Source of the DNA: Incurvaria masculella
Taxonomy: Eukaryota; Arthropoda; Insecta; Lepidoptera; Incurvariidae
NCBI GenBank assembly: GCA_946894095.1
Contig: OX335642.1
Span: forward strand, 22,641,021 to 22,705,020
Direction: 5' to 3'
DNA length: 64,000 bases
This document shows, piece after piece, positions 29,519 through 41,248 of this stretch. Position 1 is the first letter of the stretch, and every line of letters starts with the position of its first letter. Under the pieces are notes generated by a model. The model saw only the letters and a list, made by a program, of their open reading frames with translations. It was not told the DNA's origin and did no database searches. A program made the translations under genes and the position numbers.

Positions 29519-30833
29519 TAACCTATCACGATACGATCATGTCACAGTCACCACGTTCCAACCCACATGACACACCACAAAATACCCCACCAAAACCTAC
29601 ACACCCTACATAACCTCTCGCATGAACGGCAAATCCTTCAGCCCCTACACCAGGAACTGCACAAAGCTGTACAATATGTGATAGCAAGTAAATCGACCGA
29701 TAAAAGGTGTTAGAAATGTAGCAACATTAACTAAAGAAGTCGATTACCTTGAGTTTGCGTGGCTGTATTTTTTAATTTCCTTTTATTACGCTTCAAAATC
29801 GTGACCAGCCTGCATGATTCACAAACCATGAATATCAAAGGCCGCTCTCATTACCTTCCGCGGCTGCCGTGAGTTATTCTGAAGCCGGCTGCAGCCTGCC
29901 TGAAGGAAATTACTTTCAGCACGTAAAGCGTTCACGAGCAATCCTGAATAATAAAACTACACCCCACTACAAAACATAATTATGGAATAGTGTGGAAGAA
30001 CTTTCAACTTGTGTTGAAAACCGGATTTGGTAACGCACCTGATTAATTATATAGTGGAAGTAACTTCTTCACTCGGGTAGATTACGTTTTGAACCTTCAC
30101 TCGAGCGGAGCCAGGGAATAAAATATCACAAACTTTCGTGAGCGTGTTACTCGAACGGACTGATCTCGTCAATTACCCCACCTACCGAGTTCAGCGGTAG
30201 ATAAAAACCATTCAGGTGACTCCATTAGTAAAAAAAAATCAAATTTGCCGTTTACAAGGAAAATAATTGCGAACCGTGTATACCGGAATATAAAGATAAA
30301 TTTCAATACAAACTTAAGACAAAATAAGAACTCGATACTTTCTCGTTTATAAAAAAAGCACATCTTAAACAGATTAAACATAAAACTGTTTTTGTAAAAA
30401 CTAACGAAAAATGATTGTACTTGTAAATATGAAAGGTTAGATAATTATTATCGGAGAAATTTTATTTTACATTTTCGATGCTAATAAAAGTTTTTAAAAT
30501 GAATAAATAACATTCTGTAAGATGATATTGTGACGGTAACAACATGCCAAGTGCGCCAAAATCAAAATTTCGTGGCGTGCAATAAGTGTAAAAAAAAAAA
30601 ATTGGCGTGCGATAGTCTCAATAAAATTTTTAAATGGCTCGACCGATTTGAATATTTTTTTTTTTATTTTTTCCACCCCAGTATAGGAGTCATTTACGGA
30701 TAAAGAAAATAAGGTCAAACTTAAAGGCATTGGCGACGCAAAAAATTAATCGGTATTTGCATATGTGAATTGCCACTTCGGATTACCATCAGAAGGTGGC
30801 GTTCGTGGCGGAATTATCGTTTGACAGATCCAC

Positions 30834-30856
30834 CATGTGCACTTTCCGTGCACATG
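30834..30856. repeat. 9-bp perfect hairpin
   Basis: CATGTGCAC, loop TTTCC, GTGCACATG. It lies about 120 bases upstream of the Helitron helicase remnant. Confidence 0.6.
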
Positions 30857-30954
30857 TACGGAATCTATAACATTTGAAATCGTTTTTCCTAAAAAATAAT
30901 AGAATTAGTCAAAACGACTCTAATTACATTTTGCGAACATTATTTTTGTTCAGC

Positions 30955-32425
30955 CACTCTATTGATGTTGCTCGAGAACGATTCCAATTGGGAAAACACG
31001 CTCAAAGATTCCGTCATATCTTTATTACCGCATAAAATTCGCGCAATGTTTGCCATTATCGCAACCACATGTTTTCCTTCGAATGCCAACTAGTTGTGGG
31101 TCAAATATAATAACAAGATGTCTGAGGATGTTTTGCATCTTGTGCGTCGCCAAGAATTAAATCCGATATTGAAAATAACTGCAAAAAGATCATCATGATA
31201 TCATAATGGACATTTCACCCAGTTTGACGATGGACGATGCATTTAACCATGAGTTACAAAGAAAATAACAATACAACACCGAAACATTGGCCGAAGTTTA
31301 TTTTAGTCAATGTTTTGTAAACATGTTTCGCATTTGAATCAATAACAAACAACTGCACACGACCATGGAACTGGTGTAATTCACTTTCTGAATGCTTCCA
31401 GAAGGACTGGAAAAAGGTTTTTTGTTGACAACTCGATTGTAGAATGAAGTGGCTCTTCTAGAAAGCAGACGTTCTGCCTTGAAATTACCACTGAACATGC
31501 AAATCAACGAGACACCAGCTTGCAACATTGCCAAAAACAGCGCAATAGCGAAGATTCTAAAAATATGCAAATTGATCGTTTGGGACAAATAAATGCAAGA
31601 GATCACTGGAGGCGCTGGAAGGCATGTTGAAAGATATTCGTGACAGTCAAAATATTTTTGGTCAATTCATCATTCATTATTCAGCAGGTGATTATTGTCA
31701 TATTCTTAGGGATTTTTTAACCCACTGTTGATTCGCTAAATCGCCACACATAATGAGCACTCTACTAATAAATTCCTTTTAAGTGTCGATTAAAAGAAGT
31801 CAGCACTCGGTGAAAACCAGGCTTACTATTCTACTATCGATCATGGCTGACGAACTAAATGCGTGATTGAAATCACCAAATTTATGGTGGAATGTGAAGA
31901 CACTTCGATGGACGACTAACAGCGCGTGTTTTTGCAACAATATCGAAATGCAGATGTGCTTTTGAAGCGATTTCGGAAATTGGGAAAGCGAAAATCTCGA
32001 TTGACATATCGACCGGATTCATCACATTGCCCACCCAGTCGACTGAATCGAAGAAGCTCATTCGGCGTATTTTCCCGAACGCTGCGCAGAACTTCAAAAG
32101 CCTCAATTAGTTGAGAATATAAGCCATATTCGTGGCGAGAAACAAAGATGTCGATGATCTCAACGCGTCCATTAAACATTTTATTCCGGGACAGTTGTTT
32201 TCACGGAGGTTGTTTCCCTTCAAATCGGTTGACAAAATTATCAACCAGGATGCGACATTCAACTTGCCCACGAAATTTTTCAATTCGCTCGAATTGCCTG
32301 AATTACCACCTCACAATATGCAATTGAAAGTAGACTACGTCATCATCATGTTGCGTAAAATCATTAAACCTGACTATGACATTCGACTGTGCAGTGGAAC
32401 GAGACTGCCTGTAGAGACTTCTCTT
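30955..32425 (+). pseudogene. Helitron helicase (Pif1-like) remnant with many stops and frameshifts
   Basis: Translating the plus strand in shifting frames gives, in order, the characteristic blocks of a Helitron Pif1-type helicase: NDSNWENTLKDSV and KIRAMFAIIATTCFPSN (about 30970-31090), NKMSEDVLHLVR (about 31117), SALKLPLNMQINETPACNI (about 31465-31520), KICKLIVWDK (about 31560), LEALEGMLKDIRDSQNIFG (about 31610-31665), SAGDYCHIL (about 31685), and TKFFNSLELPELPPHN followed by LCSGTRLPVET (about 32268-32413). The Walker A region is not recognisable. Stops and shifts occur every 50-150 bases, so it is dead. Intact Helitrons also carry an upstream HUH Rep domain, which I did not see. The 5' TC and 3' CTRR ends were not located. 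Confidence 0.8.
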
Positions 32426-33153
32426 GATAATCTCTTGATAAATAATAATAAAGGAACAGATGTTTTCATAAACCGCTTTTGAAGAGTTACAATCAAATCA
32501 ATTTTAGGGGGTACTAAGTTGACCGGTACATATAACTACCCGTTTATATTCATTACGGTAATAATCAGAGCTTATGAAGTATCATACAAATAAAATACTT
32601 TATAAGCATATTCAAATAAGTTTAAATTAAAATTTGGCTGAAAAAAGGAAAGTCGCTTAAATATTTCGGAGAACAATATTCATCGGCTGAATAACTCCCA
32701 CAGGAGTGAATTATTTATTGATCCTTCTGTAGCGACCCCCGAACTCCCTTCTATGAGGACTTACCGGAGGCTTCAACTTTCATTTGTGAATTATTAATAC
32801 GCTCGAAGTGTGTTGGGAACGAAACAAAAGTGGGTGAAAAAGTCTAGATTCCCGAATGTAATATAAAAAGTTTAATTTGAAAAGGACTGTATGTTCCCAT
32901 CGCCATAAGCCTGTAATACTGGCTATATATATATATATATTTACAATCTTAAATATTATCTGAACCTCGAATGGGTGTATGTATGTGTAACAGACTTTTG
33001 TTACAAAATGTATGTAGCTAAAACATTGATAATTGTATTTCATATTGTACGTCATTACCGTTATGTCATGATGAGGCTATGCATCGACACCTTTATTTAA
33101 GCATTGTAATGAGAAGTTGAAAATAATTAAAGAAAGATTTTGGGATGGACATT

Positions 33154-33226
33154 CGTTGGAAGCAGGACTCAAACCCTGCGACCTTTGGATTACATATCCA
33201 CTGCTCTACCGCTGAGCTATCCCGAC
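33154..33226 (-). tRNA. tRNA-Thr(UGU)-like sequence, probably a pseudogene
   Basis: The minus strand folds as a tRNA cloverleaf. The acceptor stem GTCGGGA pairs with TTCCAAC (6 of 7), the D arm is GCTC-AGCGGTA-GAGC, and the T arm GCAGG pairs with CCTGC around GTTTGAGT. The anticodon loop is TATGTAA, giving UGU (Thr). The base 5' of the anticodon is A instead of the universal U33, the top anticodon-stem pair is mismatched, and the T loop is one base long. These defects suggest a dead copy or a tRNA-derived repeat rather than a working gene. No CCA is encoded, as expected for a nuclear gene. Confidence 0.6.
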
Positions 33227-33488
33227 AATTACGTCAGCCTAAGAATAAAATTGATTTATCAATAATTGAAGACAAAATGCCTTATCGTCGGATCAATACG
33301 CGAAATCATCAGAGCCCTCTAGTAGTAGATAGGGGAATCATTGTGTTGATTCGAATGTAATCCAGAAATTTGTTGACTGACGTAATTTGTTGTAAAATTC
33401 TGAGTTGAGTGGACATGTAATCCAAAGTTTCAAGTTTTGAATACTGCTTACGTTGAATGTTCAAATCAAAAACGTTCTCTGATTATTG

Positions 33489-33877
33489 AGCGGCTTGTAG
33501 TCTAGTGGCGCAGGGACTTGGCTAGCATACCAGAGGTGTTCAAATCCTCGCCCCGTTCATGAACCACTTTATTTCTCATTGGATAAGTGCATTTCGTCAC
33601 GAATGCGAGCTGCTCCATGGTTCGGAATCCATTTAAAACTGTAGGTCTTATCCCACTACTCGGTGGTAGGGTTTGAGCCCGCCCGGGTTGGTACCAACGC
33701 ATTGGATGAAAAGATGGTCGAAGCGGCAATGAAAAATTGTCCGTGCTTTCCATCCTGTTCAATGTAGCCGTGCTCACAATAGGAAGGTCCTGGCATGGCA
33801 TCTAATTCCTTCGGATAATATCATAACGGTATTTGTGTGGTATTAGCCATCCATGTCAGGTTGTATAAAAAAATCTT
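33489..33877 (+). repeat. SINE, tRNA-head subfamily, full length
   Basis: The head reads GCGGCTTGTAGTCTAGTGGC (A box) and then GTGTTCAAATCCTCGCC (B box), followed by the complete shared body and the tail ATGTCAGGTTGTATAAAAAAA. It lies 260 bases from the tRNA-Thr-like sequence. Confidence 0.9.
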
Positions 33878-34044
33878 ATTACAATGCTTCAATGCAGATG
33901 TCGTTGAACCTCACATTGATCTTGTGAATTCTGGCTGGCGGTAGCTGGATGACTAGGGCAAATATTGGAGAAACATTGTTAGTAAGTATTTACGATCAAT
34001 TAATACTTTTAAGTATCGTCCTCAACAAAATTGACTTCTTACTA

Positions 34045-34470
34045 AACTTTATGACGTCAAATTCAACTGAGTAGAATTCTGACTGGACGGCATTATAACT
34101 GCAACTGTGTAGACTGTTGACTTTACGAAATGTCAACTTCAACAACGTTAACTTGTCATTGGATGAAAACGTGTCGATTTTAGCTGAGCTGACTTCTCAC
34201 TGGGCTTTGTTACGTCAAATTCAACTGAGTTTACTTCTCCTGGATGACCTGTCGACTTCAATTACTTTTGAGATTACCGCGGTCGTTAGACATGTTTGAA
34301 AAATGTTAAGGCTTTTTTTTCAGCCCGTTATCAAGGAGGCATCCGCCACGTTCGTACGCAGCAGACGACCTGCCGCGTGAAAAGCCGTAACATTTTTCAA
34401 ACATGACTTCAATTACGTTGACGTTTCATTGAACGAAGTTTCAAACTCATCTGAGTTGAGGGCTCAAATG
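34045..34470 (+). repeat. Degenerate tandem repeats (CAACTGAGT / GACTTC units)
   Basis: ACGTCAAATTCAACTGAGT occurs at about 34052 and 34213. GACTTCTC or GACTTCAATTAC blocks recur before and after the hairpin element at 34291. The open frame at 34117-34299 is a by-product of the repeats. Confidence 0.5.
34291..34405. mobile_element. Small hairpin element, 115 bp, with 26-bp inverted ends
   Basis: The ends CATGTTTGAAAAATGTTAAG... and their complement agree at 25 of 26 bases. The 63-base centre is GC-rich (GGCATCCGCCACGTTCGTAC). It sits inside degenerate tandem repeats. This is either a miniature transposon or a hairpin RNA template. Confidence 0.6.
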
Positions 34471-35613
34471 ACTTCTCCCACTAACAGATATTAATTCTTT
34501 TTAAAGCTATCGAAAATATGCATTTTAAACAAGATTCTTTAATATTGGTGTAAAATCTAACTAATAACGAATGTGAATATATTAACAATCAAAACTACTG
34601 TTTTTTTTTAGACAACTATGTTGTAAAAACCAACAGATTTCCATATTATACACAGAACAAAATCACAGTGTCTGTTCGATTATTTGCTAACTATGGTAAT
34701 TACCGTATTGTCAGAACCATTATCTAAACGGATATTTAGTTTCACCTTACATTATTGATCATCTTTTTTCTTCCGCCGATGAGGTACAGTACAGGTTGGT
34801 AATATCCGTTGCTGTCACATACAGGAAGGCGGAACTCGGTAGCAACTTGTAACAAAGCCGAAGGAGTCCCGTCTCTTGCGAGTCGTCTCTCTTCCCTAGT
34901 TCAAGTCTCTTGGGAGTGTTTAGCACGGTGCCAAGGCGACCTCTAGGGATGGAACGCAGTCGATATATCCGTTACTATCGATTAACTACATTTTCGTTGA
35001 GACTATAACCATTTAAGATCTTAAATCGACACGTTGCAAACATTCTCGTAGTCAAGTAATTAAGTAAGATAGTCATAAAATTAAGTAAATTATCGAAATA
35101 AAAAATATATATCTCCTTCGTGTAACTACCACTGAAATATGTTTTAGTAAAATAAAGGAAATTAAATTATTTTGCCCAAGGAAAAAAAAAGGCAAACATT
35201 TTGATTTCTAGTACAAACTTTATGACAATTTAATGTGATTTAACTACATGAAATGTATAATAAGAAAATCAATTTATTTTTAATCGAATATTTTTAGAAT
35301 TTTAGTGGGTTCAAATTAATTTCATAATTATTGATATGTATATGAACAATATTGTTTGTGCAAACAATAAAAGCGCCTTTTTTGTAAACACCTCATAAAC
35401 CATACGCACAAAATTGTTAATTTCATGCGTGCGGAGTTACTTAACGTGGTCACTAAATGGCGCCTTTTGGGAGTAAGAAACAGTCGATTCGAAACTAAAA
35501 CCATTAGGGACCTTAACTGTCTTCCACCCTGGCCTTAATATTGAGTTGTTCTTTATGTCTGGCGCACGTTATACGCCGCGCTAAACATTAAAAAATATAC
35601 ATAGTTTTCGTTT

Positions 35614-36011
35614 TTTTTTTATGCGACCTGACATGGATGGCTAATACCACACAACTACCGTTATGATATTAGCCCAATACACCACATTCCCGAAGGAATT
35701 AGGTACCATGCCAGGACCTTCCCTTTATGAGCACGGCTACATTGAACTGGATGGAAAACACGGACAATTTTTCATTGCCGCTTCGACCATCTTTTCATCC
35801 AACGTGATGGTACCGACCCGGGCGGGCTTAAACCCTACCACCTAGTAGGGGAAGGGGACCTACAGTTTTACATGGATTCCGAACCATGGAGCAGCTCGCA
35901 TTCGTGACGAAATGCACTTATCGAACTCTGAAAGAGAAAGACAGTGGTGCAAGTTGGTATTGATTCCGGGCCTCTGGTACGCTAGGCCAGTCTCCGCGCC
36001 ACTAGGCTACG
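35614..36011 (-). repeat. SINE, tRNA-head subfamily, full length with target duplication
   Basis: This is the best-preserved copy. Reading the minus strand, it starts CGTAGCCTAGTGGCGCGGAG (Pol III A-box-like). It then has a weak B box, the body with CATTTCGTCACGAATGCGAG, CCCGCCCGGGT, GATGGTCGAAGCGGCAATG and GGTCCTGGCATGGTACC, and ends ATGTCAGGTCGCAT plus an A-run. It is flanked by AGTTTTCGTTT on both sides (35603-35613 and 36012-36022), an 11-base target duplication that proves retrotransposition. It reads as a shadow ORF at 35663-35845 that is not a gene. Confidence 0.9.
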
Positions 36012-36524
36012 AGTTTTCGTTTAGTTTTTGAGCATTTGTCACGCTATATATAAAGACGGGATGTACGTTGTATCGATAAATGATACGATCATGCCGATTT
36101 TCTCATCACTAAAAGTAGTGTGAGAAGTCGCGCAACCTATAATTAGGGAGCTTGTTGCAGGACTTCTTGGAGGTTTCGACCTGTCGGCGCCTTAACGCTT
36201 TTTACTTTTCCTTAAGTATTTGGTCACAAGTTTTCGTGGGGTCGGCTTTTAGGTGGCATTTCCTTAAGAAGGCTTTTGTCAAGGTACTTAAAAGCTCTCG
36301 ACTCTGAAGATCGGGCGCGCGATGCTTCGGAGTTAGATAATCGCGATTAACCAACGCAGGGCACGGCCAGGTTCTGGGTAGATGGCCGTACGATCTTTGA
36401 AGCTGGGCGTTGTTTGTAATTCAGGTAGATCCTCTTCCGTACTTACTAGTCGATACAGTTACTCTCGTCGGTATCATCTCATTAATAGTGTATGTTTGAA
36501 GAAAACATTTAAATTGACACAGGT

Positions 36525-36605
36525 CAATATAGCCGTGAAAGGAAATAAGGAAAATCCTAGCATTGTACCTAATTCCTTCGGAAATGCAGTGTAGCTAATA
36601 GGACA
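36525..36605 (+). repeat. SINE 3' fragment
   Basis: ATAGCCGTGAAAGGAAATAA, CCTAGCATTGTACCTAATTC and CTTCGGAAATGCAGTGTAGC. About 80 bases only. Confidence 0.55.
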
Positions 36606-37643
36606 ATATATGTAGGGTTTAAGAATATGTGAAATAAGGCATTTATATCGATTTCCATATAAAGGTGAACATAATAAAATAACCCTAATGTTCCTACTTT
36701 AAAGGTAAATTTTGATGTGAGGAAAGGGGTTAGTTTCAGAGGAGAGAAATGTGACAGCGATTTGCAGAACAAATGGGTTTTTGGAGGCAGTTAGGCGAAC
36801 TGACTCGATAGAACAATGAGCGATGGTTGCTTGCTCTATTCGAGTTGAAAAAATATAAAGTTTCTGATATGGATGTTATGAATTCGATACACATCTATTC
36901 AGGTAACCTCACTTAATTAAAGTTTCTCTTTTCGTTTTTTTTCTCTTTTATGTAATTATAAATGAAAGAAATCAATAAAGGGTTATGGAATGACACTTAG
37001 TTACTTTCAATACGATGATTTGAATTATTTAATGTTATCCATAATCGATAACGTTAAATAATTCACACATCCAGTCCAATAAAGCAGATGCTGCGAAAAC
37101 AGGGCGCAAGGAAGGGACGAGAAAGTACGTTGAATTGATTTTATCTCTCGAAAAATTGGATCCGACAACGTAAGCAAATTAACCCGGATGAATTGGCTCA
37201 GACAAAGAGCAGGGTGCGTGAGAGTGGTAGGTAATATGAGTTTAGTCCTGGGGGCAGAAAACTGACAATACGTGTGTAGATTTGGCAGACAAGTTTTAAG
37301 TGATTAGGAAAGTAATTTGGAGAATGATGATAAATTGGTAAATGATGTGGCATATTTCATCGGAAAGGCCTATTAAAAGCGATTAAAATTGTTTTAAAGA
37401 AAGAACATAACTGATATTTTTTTTATTTGTAGGCAATATTTTCTTTGAAGACAGAAAAACGATGTTAGGAATAATTTATGGGAAAGAGCGTGACACCCAA
37501 ATATATTTGGACGAAATTTCCTTGAAAAAAAATCCAAAACATTGTTCATATTCCTCATTTGAAATATATGTTTACCATGTTCACGGCCGCTATGTATATT
37601 ATTTTTAAAAATTACAGTTTACCGGTACGCGATGCCGTGTTTG

Positions 37644-37798
37644 GGCCGAGTGCACGAAGGACAAAAAATCAAACTTTTACGTATGATTAAATCACTGTGT
37701 ATGGACATTATGGAAGTAACTCTATGCGGTTCACTAAAAGTGACGTGTTTTAACATTTATTAACTGAGCCGTCTCTTCGTGCAATCGGGTCTAAGGGT
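37644..37798 (+). repeat. Short TIR repeat, family B, copy 2
   Basis: GGGCCGAGTGCACGAAGGAC, CTCTATGCGGTTCACTAAAA, GACGTGTTTTAACATTTATT and TTCGTGCAATCGGGTCTAAG match copy 1 throughout. Confidence 0.6.
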
Positions 37799-37984
37799 TA
37801 AAAAATAACCACTGTGATACCATGTTAGTCATTAAGGAAATAACTCTAAATTCCATTACTATGTTCACAAATATAAATATCTATTCGTAGTAATATTTTT
37901 TTTAATGAAATGTTTTTTTTTTTTCAAGCCCAATATAACCTTATATATAATTACTGTTGTTGTGTTAATTATAAATTTGGATCG

Positions 37985-38340
37985 TTTTGGTTATAAATCA
38001 TCCCACTGCTGGGCAAAGGCCTCCCCCATCTTCTTCCACTTTTCTTTGTCTTGGGTTAGCCGCGTCCACATCTTCCCAGCGAAAGCGTCCAGTTCGTCTC
38101 TCCATCTTGGGTGGGCGACCGCGACGCCGAGTGCAGTAGCCGGGACACCACACAGTGCTCTCTTTTGTCCAACGTTGGCCTGCATTCGCATTATGCGTCC
38201 AGCCCATTGCCATTTGGCTAATTTAGCCATTTTGATGGCGTCTTTTACTTTTGTTCGTGCCCTCATTGCCTTATTGGATAAGCGGTCCCTTAGTTTGACA
38301 TTCATAATGCTTCTTTCCATTCTTTCTTTCCAAACCTAAA
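37985..38340 (-). mobile_element. RTE-type retrotransposon, 3'-terminal fragment
   Basis: On the minus strand this encodes the far C-terminus of an RTE-clade polyprotein. It reads KLRDRLSNKAMRARTKV, then MAKLAKWQWAGRIMRM, then (after one frameshift near 38130-38110) GRGRPP and RWRDELDAF, and ends GEAFAQQWDDL. The closing bases around 38010-38000 encode the AQQW motif that I know as abundant in moth genomes. The reverse transcriptase and endonuclease are missing, so it is a 5'-truncated insertion. Confidence 0.8.
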
Positions 38341-39510
38341 CTGGTCTAACTACGGAAATGAATTACGAAATAATAATTACATTTCAGGTCCCCGCAAAGC
38401 TCATAATATATTATGTTTTGTTAGTTTAGTGAATGTAATTTGTTATTAATTGCACAAAATGTTTAGCCCAAGACAGATGAGCAAACGGATTCCCCAGTCT
38501 CCAATTACAGCAGAAATAAGGATCTGAAAATTTCAATCAACCCGGATGCGCTACTGCGCGGGAAGAAATCCTCGTGAAAGCTAAACTTTTCTCGAATTTC
38601 ACGGGCAAAGCCATAAATTCAGTTAATACTGGGCTCTTGAATTTCGGTTCTCAGCAAAAGACACAGTTTTTTACAAGTCGCTGAAAACTGGCATTAGGAG
38701 CAAAGCACTTAGAACAGTCAGATCGTCATGTTTTCCAAGTATAACAGCATGGGATTTATTCAGTTTTTTCATATATGTAGATGCCATTTAGTGATCTAAT
38801 ATTTATTTTTGTGACGTAATGGAGGATTTAAAAGTAATCTCAAGTTTTCTTCTACTTTGAGATGACTTATCAAGACAACATAATTTTAGAGTCGTAATTT
38901 TAGTTGTAGTGACGTGAAAAAATTCGACCGTAAAAGTATTTAACAATAATGAAAAAGTGTTTGCCATTTTTCCAATAACAGTATCGAAAACAGGCAAAAA
39001 TAGCCAATACTCTCGATTCAAGCGATGGATTAACTAATATGCATGTATAATTAAATTTGTACGGACCCCATTTCGACTCCAACTCGCATTTGACTATTTT
39101 TTTATGTAAACCGTGCGAATCACACTCATTGGAAAATGCATCATAAATACATTTATTTTTCAAACGCTTCATTTATTTCGCGTCCCCATCAATCAAGTTT
39201 TTAACTCAAATGTATCATGGCCGTCGAGCAAAAAGTTCAAGGAAGTTCAAAACTCCACTATTTCCCAATACGTCACGATAGCAACGGGGGCTCGGAAACT
39301 GTCCGGAAACAACATGCGGTACCCTCCGAGGCAATAGGCCAAGAGATGGCGTTCGATCATAGTATTTTATACCTTTAGATGGTTCCAAACATGTCTATTC
39401 CACGGATATAGCACGAGGGCACTGCGCTTACAAGACGAACACAGTGCGAGTGAGAAATGAACTCGAGCACCACCGCAGCGAATTGGAGAGAGATGGAACA
39501 TACCTACACA

Positions 39511-39546
39511 AAATACAAACTTTCACAAATGTGAAAGTTTGTATTT
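39511..39546. repeat. Perfect 17-bp inverted repeat (hairpin)
   Basis: AAATACAAACTTTCACA, a 2-base loop, then TGTGAAAGTTTGTATTT. The arms are exact complements. Confidence 0.8.
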
Positions 39547-39626
39547 GTGAATGTTTAGATATTTGTTACTCAATCAAGCAAAAACTGCTCAATGGATATT
39601 GATGAAATTTGGAACATAGTTAGTTA

Positions 39627-39752
39627 TTGGCTGATACCACATAACTACCGTTATTATATTAGCCTTATACACCAAATTCTCGAAGAAATTAGGCGTCATG
39701 CCAGGGCCTGTGTCAGGCAAGTCCCAGCGCCACTAAGCTATGAGCCGCTAAT
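39627..39752 (-). repeat. SINE, tRNA-head subfamily, internally deleted
   Basis: Tail sequence up to CATGCCAGGGCCTG joins directly to AAGTCCCAGCGCCACTAAGC, the A-box end of the head. The whole central body is missing. Confidence 0.8.
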
Positions 39753-40482
39753 ACTACATTGGATACTTTTTATCTCGGAAAAATTTTAGGTTCCTGTGGG
39801 ATTATCGAAAAAAAGAAATACACGACGTAAACATTTTAAATTTAGTAGATGTGTTTTAACTACTTTATCGTATAAATGTATATTATTCTGGACTAGCCTT
39901 TTGGACCTGCCGTTTGGGCTTCTTTTTATCAAGGAAATAATTCAGCCCAACATCAGTCCCGAACGACATTGGCAGAGCCGGGTACCTATTAGGAGCTATT
40001 ATAAAAAACAAAAAAAAAAACAGTGTAAATCCACTGAACAGAGTGACATACTCGCTTAAAATCCTTAGTAGTTTAGACACTTTTACTTCAGCAGCGAGTG
40101 GATAATTTGATTATTATTCAAATCAGCTCTCGGCCTAAGTATCGGACTGTGGAGAGAACGGTCGGCGGCGGTCTAAAGCTTCCACAACAGAAAGAGCTTA
40201 TAACAGCTCAGATGTTTCGAAGCTTTTATTAGTACCCTTCAGGCTGGGATTTATGACAAGATAGTTAATACCACAGCGCTCCAAACTTCACTAACAGCCT
40301 ACGTTTAAATTCTTGCTATTGTTTTGTTTTTAGTCCTTTATTTAAATGGAATACGAACATTAAGTTAAATAATATAAGCTGTAAAATGCGGTTATTCTGA
40401 CTAATTAACTCAAACCATCTTTCATTCTACTGAGATTTCCCAATGTATTATTTCGTTTCGTTCAAAATTCCCCAAACTTTTA

Positions 40483-40533
40483 AAATGTAATTTTATTATA
40501 ATAAAATAATATCATGATAAAATTACATTTTAT
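40483..40533. repeat. 15-bp inverted repeat, AT-rich
   Basis: AAAATGTAATTTTAT and ATAAAATTACATTTT are complementary around a 20-base loop. In this AT-rich context it may be chance or a decayed element. Confidence 0.5.
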
Positions 40534-41248
40534 TGTGTGCCTTTGCTAAACGTGTGTTTCCAAGATCGTCGAGTGCCTTAAGAAGTCCTATCCCTCCATA
40601 TCTGTATACAGGCTCGGGTTGGGCTCTTTCCGATGCATCGGGGCTATCTGAGCGCCCTTTATCGATCGCGTAAGCCATCGGCTGCTCAAAAAAATATAAT
40701 TTAACTCTCGCATAAATTAGTAGTAACCCAGAATCACGCTAATTTACCTAACCGATGAGCTGCATGGTACAATATGAGAGAAGTGGGGAAAAACCCGACT
40801 GTTTTTCGTAGGATTGTGGGTGGAGCCGCGGGAATATTCTAGTGAAATATACTTGATTGTTGCAATACTAAGGTCTGCTCTTATAGGGAGAATATCTATG
40901 GCCGTGAGTTTATACCGCATTAGTTAAGTGTCGGCGGAGACGCGGGGGCGGAGCGACAGCTGAAGTGGACAGGGCTCGCATCTTTCAGGAACTTTCAGCA
41001 GATTTACGGAGTATCCGTCACCTGCTGTCCTCTGCGGGTTGCTTGAATCTCTTCTTGTTAGACGATTGACAGTTTGAGGGTTCCGTTTTTTTTGGGGTAA
41101 GCTAGTCAACTGTTTTACGTTACATGTTTGTATGAATCGACATCGAGTATTAGTCCAGACAAAGGAACTCTTCAATGGTCAACAGCACAGAACCCAACAT
41201 TTTGTGTACGCATTTTATTATAATATCTGGTTTTACGTTTTACAACGA

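Noticed and set aside
32926..32941. (AT)n tract
   Set aside because: Simple short microsatellite with no further structure.
37905..38339. 144-residue plus-strand frame
   Set aside because: It is the antisense shadow of the RTE C-terminal fragment on the minus strand.
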